From: Calliopum simillimum
Taxonomy: Eukaryota; Arthropoda; Insecta; Diptera; Lauxaniidae
Assembly (NCBI GenBank): GCA_951812925.1
Contig: OX638369.1
Location: 129,855,287-129,919,286 of the forward strand
Length of the DNA: 64,000 nucleotides
Direction of reading: 5' to 3'
Both the position numbers and the translations under genes were made by a program. This document shows positions 1-29,677 of this stretch, one piece after another (positions within the stretch are counted from its first letter, which is position 1; every line of letters starts with the position of its first letter). The notes beneath the pieces were generated by a model. That model was not told where the DNA came from. It ran no database searches and worked only from the letters and a program-made list of their open reading frames with translations.

Positions 1-510
1 ATCTACCATCAAATGCAACTAGATGCCACTATCAAACATGTCCATGATTAAAGCGTTTTTTGAGATATTCGAACCAAATTCACCTCAGACACTAAGTATC
101 ATAAATGAAAGCTCTCGACAAAAATTGGGTGAAATCGGACAAGGAGGCGTGGCACCTCCCATATAAGCAGAAGTTTCAAAATGCTATACTGAAAGAGTTT
201 TTTGAGATAATCCAACTAAACTTCACTCAAATACTAAAGACTATAAATGCACGCTCTAAGCTAAAACTAGACGAACTCAGACAAGAGGGCGTGGCACCTC
301 CTATATAAGCAAAAGCTTCAAAACACTGTACTTAAAACGTTTTTCACTCAGACACTAAAAACTATAAATCCAAGCTCTGGACAAAAACTGGGTGAACTCG
401 GATAAGAGAGCGTAGCACCTATTATATGAGCAAAATTTTAAAAATACTGCAGTGTAGGGTATTTAATGTTTGGCCAGGCCAAATTTTACACCCTTACTAG
501 TTTTATTTTT
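1..510. repeat. Dispersed repeat, 3' part, with ~120-140 bp internal tandem units
   Basis: Three related units contain ACTCGGACAAGAGGGCGTGG-like cores at about 122-160, 264-300 and 387-420. The end reads TTTGGCCAGGCCAAA...ACACCCTTACTAG. The same arrangement recurs at 49520-50310 and 54480-54690. The left end is cut by the window. Confidence 0.75.
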
Positions 511-1095
511 CTATAGGTAACAAAAAACAACAATTCAAAATTTTAGAATTCTTTTTACTTTTCTACAGTTGAATTTAACTGTACATTTTGTATTCCATAT
601 ATTTTTTTTTTTTCATATAAATAAAAGTTTGAGTAGAGTTTTTAAAAGGTTCATAAAATGATGCTGCCGTAGAAGTTGTTTCCTAAAATTTCTACGGTTT
701 TTTGGAAACAGCTAGTTACAGTCCTTCTGGAGTGCAAACTATTAAACCGTTGCAAAACAGTTTTAACTTTATTGTAACAGTTGATATTGTTAGTTGACCT
801 TTTTAGAAGGTGATTTTTACTACAGCTGCGTTGAATAGTTTCTAAACCGAGCAAACTGTAAATTTACAGAGTTCAACGGTTCAAATACAAAAACTCAGTG
901 TTGGTGCAATTTCTATCGTTGAAATCAGTTGGATTGACCGATATTTATTTTTTTCTGTGTACTTACACCCATTTTTAAATAATATAATATACTTAGATCA
1001 TTAAATTACATACCTAATAACGCCAAGTGAACTGGTTAAGAGGGCATTCCATTCGAGGGTATTTTAGCTGATCATCTCCAAATTATTGAATTGTA
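511..1095. other. No feature seen
   Basis: AT-rich sequence between a dispersed repeat and the LINE tail; no coding or RNA signal recognised. Confidence 0.4.
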
Positions 1096-1099
1096 CCTA

Positions 1100-2560
1100 A
1101 ACATTTCATTTCATTTATTTAAGTCAATGGAACATGTTTTCCTTACAGACTAGATAAAACTAAATAACAGTTAATATACCATTTAAATGTAATAAAAAAC
1201 TAATTATAAACAGAATTCAATAACAGTTTAAATTCATTTTTAGATAAACTAAAGTCAAAACCAAACAAGTTATATATTGAGTTGAATTCCGACAGAGCTC
1301 TGACAATAGGTGCATTCGACGCGTAATTGGTCTTATTTAAGCCAACATGAAAGAAATCATGGTTACGCAAATTGCTAACAGGAATATTGAACGTAATAAA
1401 CTGTAACAGAGTAGGACAGTCAACAACTCCCCTAACAACATCATATACAAAAAGCAAAGATAGGATGTTTCTTCTATTATTAAGACTTGTAAAATTTAAA
1501 AGTTTACACCGTGCAGTATATGAAGGAACAGGGTCAGAAAAATTTAACGAACGCAAAGCAAACAGAATAAAAACTTTTTGTATGCGTTCGAAACGATTAA
1601 TATGGTTTGCATAAAATGGCCTCCAAATAAATGCAGCATACTCAAGTTTAGAACGCACAAAAGAAGTGTAAAGTAATTTTAAAGTATACGGATCAGAAAA
1701 ATCTGAGCTGTTACGTCTTACAAAAGCTAGCAGAGCATACGACTTAGATATAATAAAATTATAATGAGAAATAAAAGAAAATTTACAGTCAAATATAACC
1801 TTTAAGTCAGAAACTTCAGTTAGTTTAATTAACTGCGAATTACCAATACAATATTGGAATGAAGTAGCAGAATTACACTTAAAAAAAGTAAGTTGGAAGC
1901 ACTTTTTTAAGTTTAAAAACAGCCTGTTATATAGACACCATAAATCTAGATTATCCAAATCAGTCTGCAAATTCAGAAAATCAGATGGGGATCTTACAAC
2001 AGAGTAAATTTTAAGGTCATCTGCATATAATAGAAATTTAGATTTAGTAAAACAACAGCCTATGTCATTTATAAAAAGTATAAATAGCAGGGGACCCAAA
2101 ATGCTACCTTGAGGAACACCTGATAATGCAGTAAAAGGTTTAGACTTACAATTTTCTAATACGACATAGCACTGGCTATTAGATAAATAGGATTTAATCC
2201 AAGTAAGAAAATTATATATTAAGCTTGCTTAATAAGATTTTATGTGATACCTTGTCAAAGGCTTTAGAAAAGTCGGTGTAAATTGTGTCAACTTGGAAAC
2301 CATTTTGAAATGCAGCAATACAATCTTCTGTAAAGATAGACAAATTTGAAACCGTCGAGCGGCCAGGAAAGAAGCCATGTTGGTTTGAGCTAATTATTCC
2401 TTTGGCAGCAAAAAACATTTTGGTCTTAACAATACTTTCAATAAGCTTGGAAATGTTTGTTAACTTGGAGATGGTTCTATAATTTGAAAGATTGTTTTTG
2501 TTACCATTTTTAAAGATAGGAACTATGGAAGCAACTTTCCAATCGTCATGTACCTAATAT
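1100..2560 (-). mobile_element. Non-LTR retrotransposon (Jockey-like LINE) fragment, RT to 3' end
   Basis: The minus strand encodes reverse transcriptase motifs in order: DDWKVASIVPIFKNGNK, QHGFFPGRST, the palm motif FSKAFDKVSH, a frame break, GPLLFILFINDI, and YADDLKIY with the catalytic YADD. A C-terminal domain follows, ending at a stop near 1200. The tail after the stop ends in AAATAAATGAAATG-like repeats near 1100, as expected for a LINE 3' end. The 5' part (endonuclease, ORF1) is absent. Clade assignment is from motif style only. Confidence 0.85.
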
Positions 2561-3442
2561 GTATTTGACGACATGACGGATCAGTAACGTTTAATTAAAT
2601 TATTTGTTTAATTAAAGTTACATATGCAACATTCTATGTCAAGCGAAACACCCCACCCTTCCATCGCAGTTTTTCAGATAAAAAGGTTTAACCCGGCTTA
2701 AAACTTTCGATGAAATAATTACTTTACAATGCCGCGTGGCATTTTTTCGTAGCGCCTATCGTGCCAAAGATAGGGGGTTAACAATGAACACTATGAACAC
2801 ATGTTTTTCGGTCATAACTTTTTTTTCTTCACAGAACGTTTACCCAAGATTGCTTGAAAAATAAAGATTATGTTTTAGCGTTATAAAATTATTCATTTTT
2901 TCGCTTCCGAAAATCGATTTTTTTCCGTTTTTCAACTACGCGGTGGGAAAAACAATTTTTTACTCAGAAGCAAAGCTAATTACGAAAATTGTGCATAAGG
3001 GATAAAATGCTTAAAATCGTCCGAAAATATATGCGAATTTTTTGAGATATTTTTATAATTTTTCAAAAATTGGGTAAAAAAAAAGTTACGAAAATTCTCT
3101 CATATTTCGTTTTTCCGTAGCAGTTAAACTGGCTTTGGAAAAAATCGATTTAAGTACCAGTACAGAAGTACTAATCAAAAAAAATATTTTTGTGCAAGAT
3201 AGTTAAGCTAAGGGTATACGGATTTCATTTCTTCTCAGGCGTTAAGCATTCCAGCCCTTCTTCAATTCTTTTACGTTAGTGGGCCAAAGATTTATAGTAA
3301 GCCTTTTCGTCAAATTCATTATCACCAGATGTTTCACTTCCACTCTCAATGCAATTTCAACCATTTCGCATCTGAATTGTCTCATAACTGTAGATAAAGC
3401 TAAAGCATCTTGAAAATTAATTTTTGTTTTAGGCTGTGTTTA
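2561..3442. other. No gene seen; short imperfect palindrome at start
   Basis: A hairpin-prone stretch around 2585-2622 (TTTAATTAAA on both sides) is followed by AT-rich DNA without supported features. Confidence 0.35.
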
Positions 3443-4649
3443 TGATCGAGCGCATTCGTATCGCGCGTTGCGACGAGAATCGCTCTATCGAAATTCCACT
3501 ATTACCCCCAAAAATCTTAAAGTGAACGGAGAATTTTTTAAAAATTTTGAAGGTCATCGCCGTTTTATGCAAAATCTCGGCTTGATGCGGTTTTTATTTT
3601 CTTTCGACCTAAAAAATGCTCGGAATAAGTCGTGCATTATATAAAATTTTTGTCTTGAATCAATGTATATTAAAAAAGAGTACCTCGAATATTTAATCAA
3701 TTATTTATTGTTTTTTTTTTTAGTTAAAATACCCACAAGAAACGTATTTTCGAAATTTCATTCTTCTGTAAAACTCTAAAACTTAATTTTGGATAAAACT
3801 TGTTGTTCAAAGGTTATGTTTATTTCAAGTTACTCTATGGAACAATATTTTCTTGCAGACTAGATAAATAATATGAACTAAATTAAAAGTAATAACAATT
3901 ATCATTTAATCATAAAAACTATTCAAAAACCTAATAAATACATTTTTCGAAAAGCATAAACCTAAATTAGCAACTTTGCAATCGAATTAAATTCATTTAG
4001 ATCTCTAAAAATTGGAGCAGTTAAAGCATAATTAGTCCTACTAATGCCAGTATATAACAAGACATTAGACCTAAGGCTTCTAGGAGGAATATTTGAAACT
4101 GATAGATTGTTAAAGTATTGGACAATAAATAGAGCCACTAACAATATCATAAAGAAAAGAAAGCGATAAAATACTTCTTCTACTAAGAAGGCTTTTAAGA
4201 TTAAAAAGCATACAACGTGCTTTGTATGACGGAAAAGGTTCCGAAAAATTTAATGAACGGAGAGCAAATTGAATGAACGTTACCATGAAATCACACAAGG
4301 AACAATTTTTTTAAACATCTTAACCCCTTATAACATGTTTTTAAAGGTCTTTCCCCCCTCCAAATAATGGGTTATAATGGGTTAAAGTGTTCCACAAAAA
4401 TATTCTGTGGAAAAATTCATTAGGGGTTACCAAAGACAAGAAATGTTTAAAGCCTTAGAATAATGCCTAAAACATGTAATAAAAATAGAGATTTCAAATA
4501 AAAGATGAGCGATTCGCTACTCTGTTTCAAGAATTTGTCGCTCGAAATCGCTTCCCGTTAAATCGCTGTATCATAAAAACTTCCATATGTACTCGTATAA
4601 GTTGTCGGAAGTAGCGATTCGCATCGCATCGCGCGAATCGGCTCGATCA
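3443..4649. mobile_element. TIR element enclosing the second LINE fragment
   Basis: TGATCGAGCGCATTCGTATC at 3443 faces a related inverted sequence ending CGCGAATCGGCTCGATCA near 4649. Arms of about 40 bp rich in TCGCG/ATCGCT are similar but imperfect. Read as an old DNA element into which the LINE inserted. No transposase is visible. Confidence 0.5.
3820..4300 (-). mobile_element. Second fragment of the same LINE family (3' end only)
   Basis: Minus-strand frames read FALRSLNFSEPFPSYKARC and TGISRTNYALTAPIFRDLNE, clearly related to the C-terminal part of the 1200-2099 copy. The shared 3' tail (TCTAGTCTG.AAGGAAAA type) is also present near 3840-3870. Broken by frameshifts. Confidence 0.8.
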
Positions 4650-6014
4650 AGCTTGAACCTTGGGTCTATTTAAGTTGATTCTGCATTAGAAATTTATGTT
4701 CTATGTCTACAAAGAGACGGTGAAATTGGTTCAAAATGTTAATATTTTTCCTTAAGTAAATTTTATGTATTTTGTGAATAATACTTTTGATTATCTCATA
4801 AAATACCCTATCAACATATCAAGAGGAATTTTATGATACAATTAATTCGAAAATTGAAAGAAAATAACCGATTATTAATTGTTTTTCGAATTATCTTCTC
4901 ATCACTATACGTGTACAATGTGACATGGTCTTACAAAACCATACTTAACTTGCCAGAGGTCAAAATTGACTTTTTGGTCCTACCATGTGAAAATATAAAT
5001 TATTAAGCGGATGAAATCAAAATCGCAAAAAATATGCCTTAAAAACTGAAATTCAGAAATGATGATTCGGTTGTATTCTCGGAAATGTTCGGGCCAAAAT
5101 TCTTTAGGGTACGGAAAAATTAATTTCTATACTATCAAGCGATTATTTTATATCAACTCAAACCAGTATAAAATTAACATTGACTTATTTAGAATCTTTT
5201 GTTGCAAAAAACAACAAAAAAAATGAGATTTTGACTTGCATACATATGTGACCGTCCAGAGGAAAAGAACCTTAACTTTACTGTCAATTTTACCAATTTT
5301 TAGCTTAAGGTGGAATTTGGTGCTTAGAGATGTTCTGAATATTTTAGAATTGATTTGATGTCGATTACTAAATTACAAATACTAATTAAAGCGATCTTAC
5401 CAAACTTCTACCCTGTAAAAATTAATATTTATTAAACTTTGAACTTCGATATTTACAAACTTGAGTTTTTCATTTTACGATTTTAAAATGCCATACCTCA
5501 GTCAATTTTTTGAATTTTCCAGTGATCGAGATGTCATTTTGTGAAGATAAGATCCATTTTCTTGTGGACAGACACATATGTGCATACAACATACATACTT
5601 ACATATAAATACCGAACATTTTTTCTAAAAAAACAAAAACTAATGTGCAGTTATTTTTTTTTTTTTAAATACAGTTTTGTTAACAATGACGAACTTTATT
5701 CTTCCTAAAGACGAACAGTGCTAAGGATAATACAGAGCAGCAGCTACAAAAACAACAACAATAACAATAAAAGCAAAAGTATCGAGGGAAGCAAAAGATC
5801 GCCTTGCCATGAATGAAAAGCGCCAGCGCTACTTAATAAATAAAAAACGATATTCGCGTTTAAGTGAAACTTTAAGTGTAAATTCATTATGAAAAATAAG
5901 AGATAAAAAAATAACAAAAAAATTGAAAAACATTAGGTACTCATCTATATATCCGTATAGTTCATCTTTAATTAAGTAAATAGTTTTATTCTTGCATTAT
6001 TTTTGATCAAGCGG
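4650..6014. other. jp upstream intergenic DNA
   Basis: AT-rich, no long open frame. Short CAA-rich runs near 5740-5790 resemble fly 5' UTR sequence but prove nothing. Confidence 0.35.
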
Positions 6015-22938
<16,924 letters not shown>

Positions 22939-24760
22939 CGAAAAATCCAGCAACAGCCAAAATTTTTGTCTTGGATAATTATGTCATATTAGAAAAGTTA
23001 GCCAAAAAAACCAGCCTGCCACCAGCAACCAACAACCAACAATTTAATTGTTAGGGAGTGAGTAGAGGGATGTTCCGCACTCAACTCCTCTGAAGGCTAA
23101 ACTTCTCTAAATGCAATGCGAACTTTTGAATTTTTAGCATTTGCAGTAATTAATTAGACTGCATAATAAAAATAAAAAGGAATAATTTTACTTTACCCTT
23201 AAAAACTAACAAAAGTGTAATCAATACATTAAAAGAATTTAAATTAAAACATAACAAAACAAACAAATTGTACAATTTAGATGAAACTAGCACTGCAATG
23301 AATTTGAAATTAATAAAGAAAACATAAAACAAATTAATTCTTTGGAAATTCCTTAGCTAACTGAGGATGATATACATATATAAAAAAAAAAAGAAAATTA
23401 GCTGCAAACTTAATATATAAAGTTCTGTAGAAAAACAAATGATTCTAACGTAATTTTGTCAATAAAAAAAATTTTTAAATAAACATATATAGCCGTACAT
23501 ACTACATACATATTCCTAGTGAATGCTTATTTAAATAAAAAGTAAAAGAATCAACTTTGAAATTTGCTGAGACAACAAACAATTATATATGAAAAATATA
23601 AACTAAAACTGAACGAATTTTATACTCTTAAAAGAAAAACAAAAGAAAAATCCTATATAACTATAAATATAATAAATTAGTTATTTGTTACACATAAATA
23701 AACTTATATATATATATATGATATACATTTAAATAAATAACCAATTAATTTATTATATTAATGTAGTAAAAACAAGAACAAAAAGAATGCAAAAAACAAA
23801 ACCAAAACTAAACTTGTGCCGATATGAAAAGGAAATGTTGGGACCTCAAAGTCTGAGTTTTCCGAAATTTTTTTATGTTTTGTTTTTTGAAAAAGAACAA
23901 AAACAAACGTTTTAAACGTTTCATTTTCATTTTACTTTTTTCATTTTTGTGTGACTGTACATAAAAATTACTTTGTTCCAAAAGTTTATTATAAGATTTG
24001 TTTGTTTATTTCGATAAAAGATCTTTTATTTTCTTTTCCTTTTTATTTGCGTCTTAAAAAGTGTTCATTGAACAACAGTTGAAAAACGATATTGTAACTT
24101 CGCAAGCGTGCGTACGTACGCTTGCCAATTAAATGTTATATAATAGTTTATACAATATATTTCTTTATAATATTGTTGCTGTAATTTATTTTATTTTAAT
24201 TTGTTTATTTTCATTATTTATTTGATTTTTGACAAATACAATTTAATTGAAAAAAGTGTTGAGTTTTAATTAAATTTGAAGAACTTTTCATCTTTTCATT
24301 TAATGCATCATAAAGTGCAATTAAAAAAAAAATGTTGATAACATTTTGCAATACACCGCAAAAAAAAAAAAATAATACTGATGTAGAACAAGAGATTTCA
24401 TACCTTTGGAAGAAATTAAAGAAATGCCAAAAGGCTTAAAAAAAGAGTCTAAGCCATTTTTAAAAATTGTTTTGTTTGGATAACATTTACAGAATTTGCT
24501 TGATAACAAAGTTTTTAAAGCAAAAAGTCTATTCCACATAAATTTCCAAGTCAAAGTTGAGTGTATAGTATGGTGTGCGCTAATCATACCATACTCTTTC
24601 TTATGAACAGATGATAATTGCACCGTTAACAGTAAGGATTTAATTGCGAATGACTTGAGGAAGAAAATGCAAAACTTGAATACTCCACAATGTGGACATT
24701 TTCCTTTAATGAGACGTTTCCAAAAATTTAAATAATATTGGGCGGTCAGCCTTCACACAT
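22939..24760. other. jp: jp 3' flank / 3' UTR candidate
   Basis: Very AT-rich. Possible AATAAA signals occur near 23309, 23461, 23538 and 23697. None can be chosen without transcript ends. Confidence 0.4.
24102..24125. repeat. Near-perfect 24-bp palindrome
   Basis: GCAAGCGTGCGTACGTACGC followed by TTGC reads almost the same on both strands (a single internal mismatch pair). It stands out in AT-rich 3' flanking DNA. Confidence 0.6.
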
Positions 24761-24769
24761 ATTCATAAT

Positions 24770-24998
24770 CACCCTTATCATGTAATTCGTAATGATTCGA
24801 ACTAAATCGAATCGAGATTTATCTATTATATATTTTGATATTCAAAACCGAAATCGAAAATTTTTGTAATCAAAATCGAATCAGCCTCATCATCTAATTG
24901 GATTTTGATTCCATTCTGGATTTTCGATTCTGGATATCATATATATGATAGCAAAATATCGATTCGATTTAGTTCGAATCGAATTACATGATAAGTGT
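24770..24998. mobile_element. Foldback MITE, ~229 bp
   Basis: CACCCTTATCATGTAATTCG on the left and the complement of GAATTACATGATAAGTGTG on the right, with TCGAACTAAATCGAATCGA in both arms. The interior is made of TCGAAT/ATTCGA variants. Confidence 0.75.
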
Positions 24999-25588
24999 GA
25001 ATATTATAAACAAAATATTCATTACCCTGGTTGTTGAAAATTATTAAAAATGTGTCATCTGTTTTGATGAATTAGTATGTGAACACATTTCCACTGTTCT
25101 TACATTTAGTAATTTATGAACAACATTTATGTAAAATGTTTGGATGTGTTGTTCCTGCGGTGAATGTATGAAAAGAACATGGCTTTGGTAGAGCAACTTA
25201 AATAAGAGAGATATTTTATTTCAGGGTCTATGTTAAACGGTCATTTGTACTTAGAATTAAAAAAAAAAAAAAATGAACGTTAGCTCATCCAGAGCTTGTT
25301 TTCTTTTGCTTAATCGAGAGACTTGTAAAGAAATGTTTTCATGCAACCCATTCAAATGCCATATTGTTCTTTCAACATTTTAAATTCATTGGAATAATGT
25401 TTCTATATACACACCGTGTAGCAAACAACTTATTCAGGCCTATTAATGAATCAATCCATCGTAGATACGAATTTCGGAAGAACTACGATAGTGAAAAAAA
25501 AAATAAAAATACGTATGCAGAAAATTTTCCCAATGTATGTATGTAGATGAAAAACTGAAAATTCTAGGTCTCCACCCATCGGTAGATA

Positions 25589-26844
25589 CGTAGGCTGCTA
25601 GATATATTTCTGGCCTAGGCAGCACTAAGTGTTGCTAGGTGCAATCTGACATTGCCATTGGAAAGTTTGACATTTTTTAGCATAAACGTACTCAGAACGT
25701 TCTAACGTACGACCATCATTTGTGTTGTTTACAGTGACTTGAAAAAATCAATTTGGCAAAAAAATGGAATTAACTCGTAAACATTTTCGTGCGATCATTT
25801 TTCACAACTTTCGACGTGGATTATCACGACAAGAGTGCATCAATGAACTTAAATCTTTGTATGACGATGAAGCACTATCCTATAGCACTGTGAAACTGGT
25901 TTCATGAATTCAATCGTGGCCGACGCTCGCTCAAAGACGAATTTCGTGAAGGTCGTCTAAAAACGGCCGTTGTGCCTGAGAACATTGATGCCGTGCGTGA
26001 ACTGATAATGCAAGATCATCATGTGACACACCGTGAGATAGAAGCATCTTTGGGCATTAGTTCCACTCCAATACATTCGATATTGCATGAACACCTGGCC
26101 GTAAAAATGGTTTTTTCTCGTTGGATCCCGCACAATTTGACATTCGCTCAAAAAAAGGCTCGTGTCGATTGGTGCAAAGAAATGTTGAAAAAATACGATC
26201 GCGGTGCTTCAAAAGACGTTTATAAGATCGTCACAGGTGACGAATCATGGATCTATGCGTATGAGCCCGAAACAAAACAGCAGTCGACCGTGTGGGTCTT
26301 CGAAGACGAGCCAAATCCAACGAAAGTTGTTCATGGGAAAAGCACTTCGAAGCAAATGGTCGCCTGTTTCTTCGGCAAAACTGGTCATGTGGCGACTGTT
26401 CCGCTTGAGCAACGTTTGCCTGAAGTCTTCGGAGAAATTCGAAAAACGAGCAAGAGAAGACGAATCATTGTTCACCATGACAATGTGATTTCTCACACAT
26501 CGGCTCAAACCAGCGCCTTTTTGACCGGCCAAAACGTCGAATTGATGGGTCATCCGCCGTACAGCCCTGACTTGGCACCCAATGACTTCTTTCTATTCCC
26601 GAACATCAAGAAAAAAATGCGTGGTCAACGATTTTCGTCGCCAGAAGATGCTGCTGAAGCGTTCAAAAACCATGTTTTGGAGGTGTCTCAATCGGAGTGG
26701 GAAAAGTGCTTCGAAAATTGCTTTGAGCGCATGCAAAAGTGTATAAATCATGCTGAAGAATACTTTGAAACACAATAAAACCATTTTTGACGATAAATAT
26801 TCGCATTTTCATTATTAGGCCAGAAATATATCTAGCAGCCCTCG
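25589..26844 (+). mobile_element. Near-complete mariner element with matching TIRs and TA target
   Basis: 1256 bp bounded by TA at 25587-25588 and 26845-26846. The ends are inverted copies sharing GGCTGCTAGATATATTTCTG. It encodes a DD34D mariner transposase: VTGDESW holds the first D, VHHDN the second, and YSPDLAPND the third, with 34 residues between the last two. The nearly intact TIRs suggest fairly recent activity. Confidence 0.93.
25764..26778 (+). pseudogene. Mariner transposase, frameshifted
   Basis: The start at 25764 (MELTRKHFRAIIFHNFRRG) reads the N-terminal helix-turn-helix for 46 codons, then hits TGA near 25904. The frame is restored from about 25895 (WFHEFNRGR...) and runs to TAA at 26776-26778. 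A one-base insertion (or two-base loss) around 25893 explains the break. Between VPLEQR and LPEVFGEI about a dozen residues usual in mariners appear to be missing in frame. All three catalytic aspartates remain. Source of transposition: inactive as it stands. Confidence 0.9.
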
Positions 26845-27337
26845 TATTGAATTCCTACGTTTTTTCTTAATGACTTTTTGTTTTGATGTTACAGAACAAA
26901 AAAGAATAAAAACAACTAATACTATCAGGCCGTGTGTTTTAAATTACTATTCATTTTGGAGGTTTTTTGATGAAAATGGTTAGTCACACCGTTTAAGAAA
27001 TATTTTTAAAAAACCTGTAATTCTGTAGTTCTTTACAAAAATGATTTTCATACTTTTTATCGTGTGACTCACAATTGTCATCAAAAAGCCTTCTAAGTGA
27101 AAAGTAATTGAAACCATGCGGATTACGGAACAGGCCTGAATGTTGATATTTTGTTCGACCTTTTGATTTTTTAATAAGTTGTTTCAGGCTAGAGGCTAGA
27201 ACAAAAAAAAGAGTTTTATTTGGAATTGAATAGAAATTGACCTCTTGCTTGAAAGAACTTATTAAAAAATTTATTAACCAATGCTCGTAAAAGCAAGAAT
27301 AGTTATTTTCGATGTATTTGGCAATGATGATTCTTAT

Positions 27338-27554
27338 AAAGTGGCCTAAGTCCATTTCGGAGCAAAAGTAATGTCATAATATGAATTAGCTGGCATTTTG
27401 TTCAGAACGAGTAAAATTGAATTCCGTCTTTACAGAAAGTTATGTGAAATTAATAGCGTTATTTTTAAAAAATAGTGTCGGGCAAAAAACCGATTATTAC
27501 GGCACATAATGTGAATGACATTACTTTTGTCGCGAAATTGACTTAGGCCACTTT
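27338..27554. mobile_element. 217-bp MITE with ~40-bp TIRs
   Basis: AAAGTGGCCTAAGTC opens the left arm and its complement closes the right arm; AAAAGTAATGTCAT is in both. A related half-copy (TGTCATTACTTTTG ... AAAATAAACG) lies near 31831-31880. Confidence 0.75.
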
Positions 27555-28199
27555 CAAAATAAACGGCTCATTTATCTGAATTCCGCTCAGTTTAAAAACT
27601 TTTCATAAAATTTTCTTATGAGACATGGTTTTTTAGTTCAAATCTTATCATTACGATATCCTCCCTTATTGCCTGTGACAATAAGAAGTAGCAGCAGCTT
27701 GGGCCGATTTTTGATCAGAAAGCAAATTGGTTCAAATTTGATTTATGACCACATGGCTTTGATTTGTGGCCAAAGATCGCTCATTACAATAGACATCAGT
27801 TAAACATCAAAAATCCGATTATACACTACAAACATTTTATTGATTTCATTCTTGTGCCACAAGTCAGAACAGAATGTCCCGTCAAGTCACAAATTCAAAA
27901 TGTAATGTTTTTTTCATCAAAATAGCTGGCTTTTATTTTAAAGTCTTCAATTGTAGTCCCATATTTCTTCAATTGCAGCATAAAAAAATTCATGAAATAG
28001 CAGTAGTTTGGCTAAAATTCTTCTTTAAGTTAATAAACGAGCGTTCCGTTTCATGTCCTATGAGTCACACTTATTTAAACAAAAATTTAAGACAGAACAC
28101 ATTAACTTTTTAAAAATTCGTCATACTTCGTTAAATAGCTTAGTTATGACCAAAGTTTTGTCATAATCTATAGAAAAATGTCCAATGAGTCACAATGGA

Positions 28200-29509
28200 A
28201 TGCCCCATATATAACATATCTTTCGAAAATTATCACCGACAATTTTGGGATATACATATATCGTTCTCATCGTGAAAGGTTGCATACTGCTTACTCAGAA
28301 AATCTCTACATTTTAGGCTGAAAATAAGTTTCTTCTTGCAAGGTCTGTGAAGCGATTATGTAGTGAACCTTAAAGTTAAGTCTAAATGCTATTTTTCCAA
28401 TCAATATTCCACAAATTACTTTAAACTACCTCAGAGCATACCAAATCTGGGTTAGACCGCATCAAAAAAAATTTAAACTTTTGTTGCATCCTAAAGAAAA
28501 ATTTACTGCTTATCTTGCAAACGCAATTTAAAAATTAAAAAACAACATATTTTTGATAAGCTTTGGATGTAGATAGCATCAGTTTGAAATCTCTTCTAAG
28601 CGAGCTAAAGTATAAACAAATACAAAACAAACAAAATTTAATGAGAAAATCAATATTCCAGGACTCTTATAACTGATGAAATACTACAAAAAATAAATAT
28701 TTATCAAAATCTGTAAAATTCAATTAATACCTTTTTTATAGCTCATAATCGCTTAATACAATTTTTAATCATTGAAAAAAAAAATACAACTAATAAAAAA
28801 CAATTATAAAAACAAAATACAAAACAATTTGTTTCTGAAAATGACTTTATTTTTTTGTTAGCATTTTTTATAATTTAAAGCAAACATTTGCATAAGCACG
28901 TGTTAAAAAAAAAATTAATAATGGTTTTTAATTTAAGCGTTCAAAAAGGGGAAAAATCTAAAAAAACTAAAAAATATGTTATCTCATTAATTGCGCAAGG
29001 AAACTAGACATTGCACGATACATGAAAGCGTGACGTGTATGTGGTATGTATAATTTCAAAACGATTTACCGTAAAACTTTTAGTATATATCAACCACGAA
29101 GTATTAAAGAACGACGTTGGAGTGTTTCAATGGAATCTGCGCGTATCTTAAGTATTTCCCTCTTATAAAACAGTTGTCAAGCAATGCTTTAAATTTCAAA
29201 GGATTTCTCACAATTTAATAGCTTTGCTTGGCACATGCAATATGATTATGTATTTTATCGAGACTAATCAGTACTATTTCCGATTCCGTTTGGATCGATA
29301 AAAAAACACCGAAAAGCCACACTGAAATCGATTAATTAAATACTTCTTCAGATTCTAATGTTTGTACAATAGCTTTTCGAGTGCTAAAAAATTGAAACTT
29401 TTTACAAATTGAAAACAAAGAAATCAGCTCGTAAGACGCGAACAACTAAAAGTAAAAAGTTAAAAATTGTAACAATAAAAATAGTAATAATGTGTAGTCT
29501 AGAAAACGT
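28200..29509. other. ARGLU1 3' flank
   Basis: AT-rich; no gene seen. A minus-strand AATAAA near 28848 could serve ARGLU1, but this is not supported further. Confidence 0.35.
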
Positions 29510-29677
29510 TCATGAAGCGCCTGGCTTCAATGAAAATGATAATTTAGGTCGGGAATTATTTTTGCCCAGAATAACTTTTTGCTCTTCTTTAATGCGCTTT
29601 TCTTGTTCCTTACGCATTTTTGCTTTTTCCTCATCCATTAAGCGCTGCTCCTCGATGATAGCTAAGCGCTCTTCCGC
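29510..29677 (-). CDS. ARGLU1: ARGLU1 exon 5: C-terminal signature and stop
   Basis: Separated from exon 4 by a 70-bp intron whose acceptor is TTATATAG. Encodes [20 protein letters not shown] through the conserved [15 protein letters not shown] motif, ending with TGA (complement of 29510-29512). Confidence 0.93.
   Translation of the reverse strand, partial: AEERLAIIEEQRLMDEEKAKMRKEQEKRIKEEQKVILGKNNSRPKLSFSLKPGAS

Noticed and set aside
105..308. 67-codon open frame at window start
   Set aside because: Lies wholly in a dispersed tandem-type repeat found again at 49520-50310.
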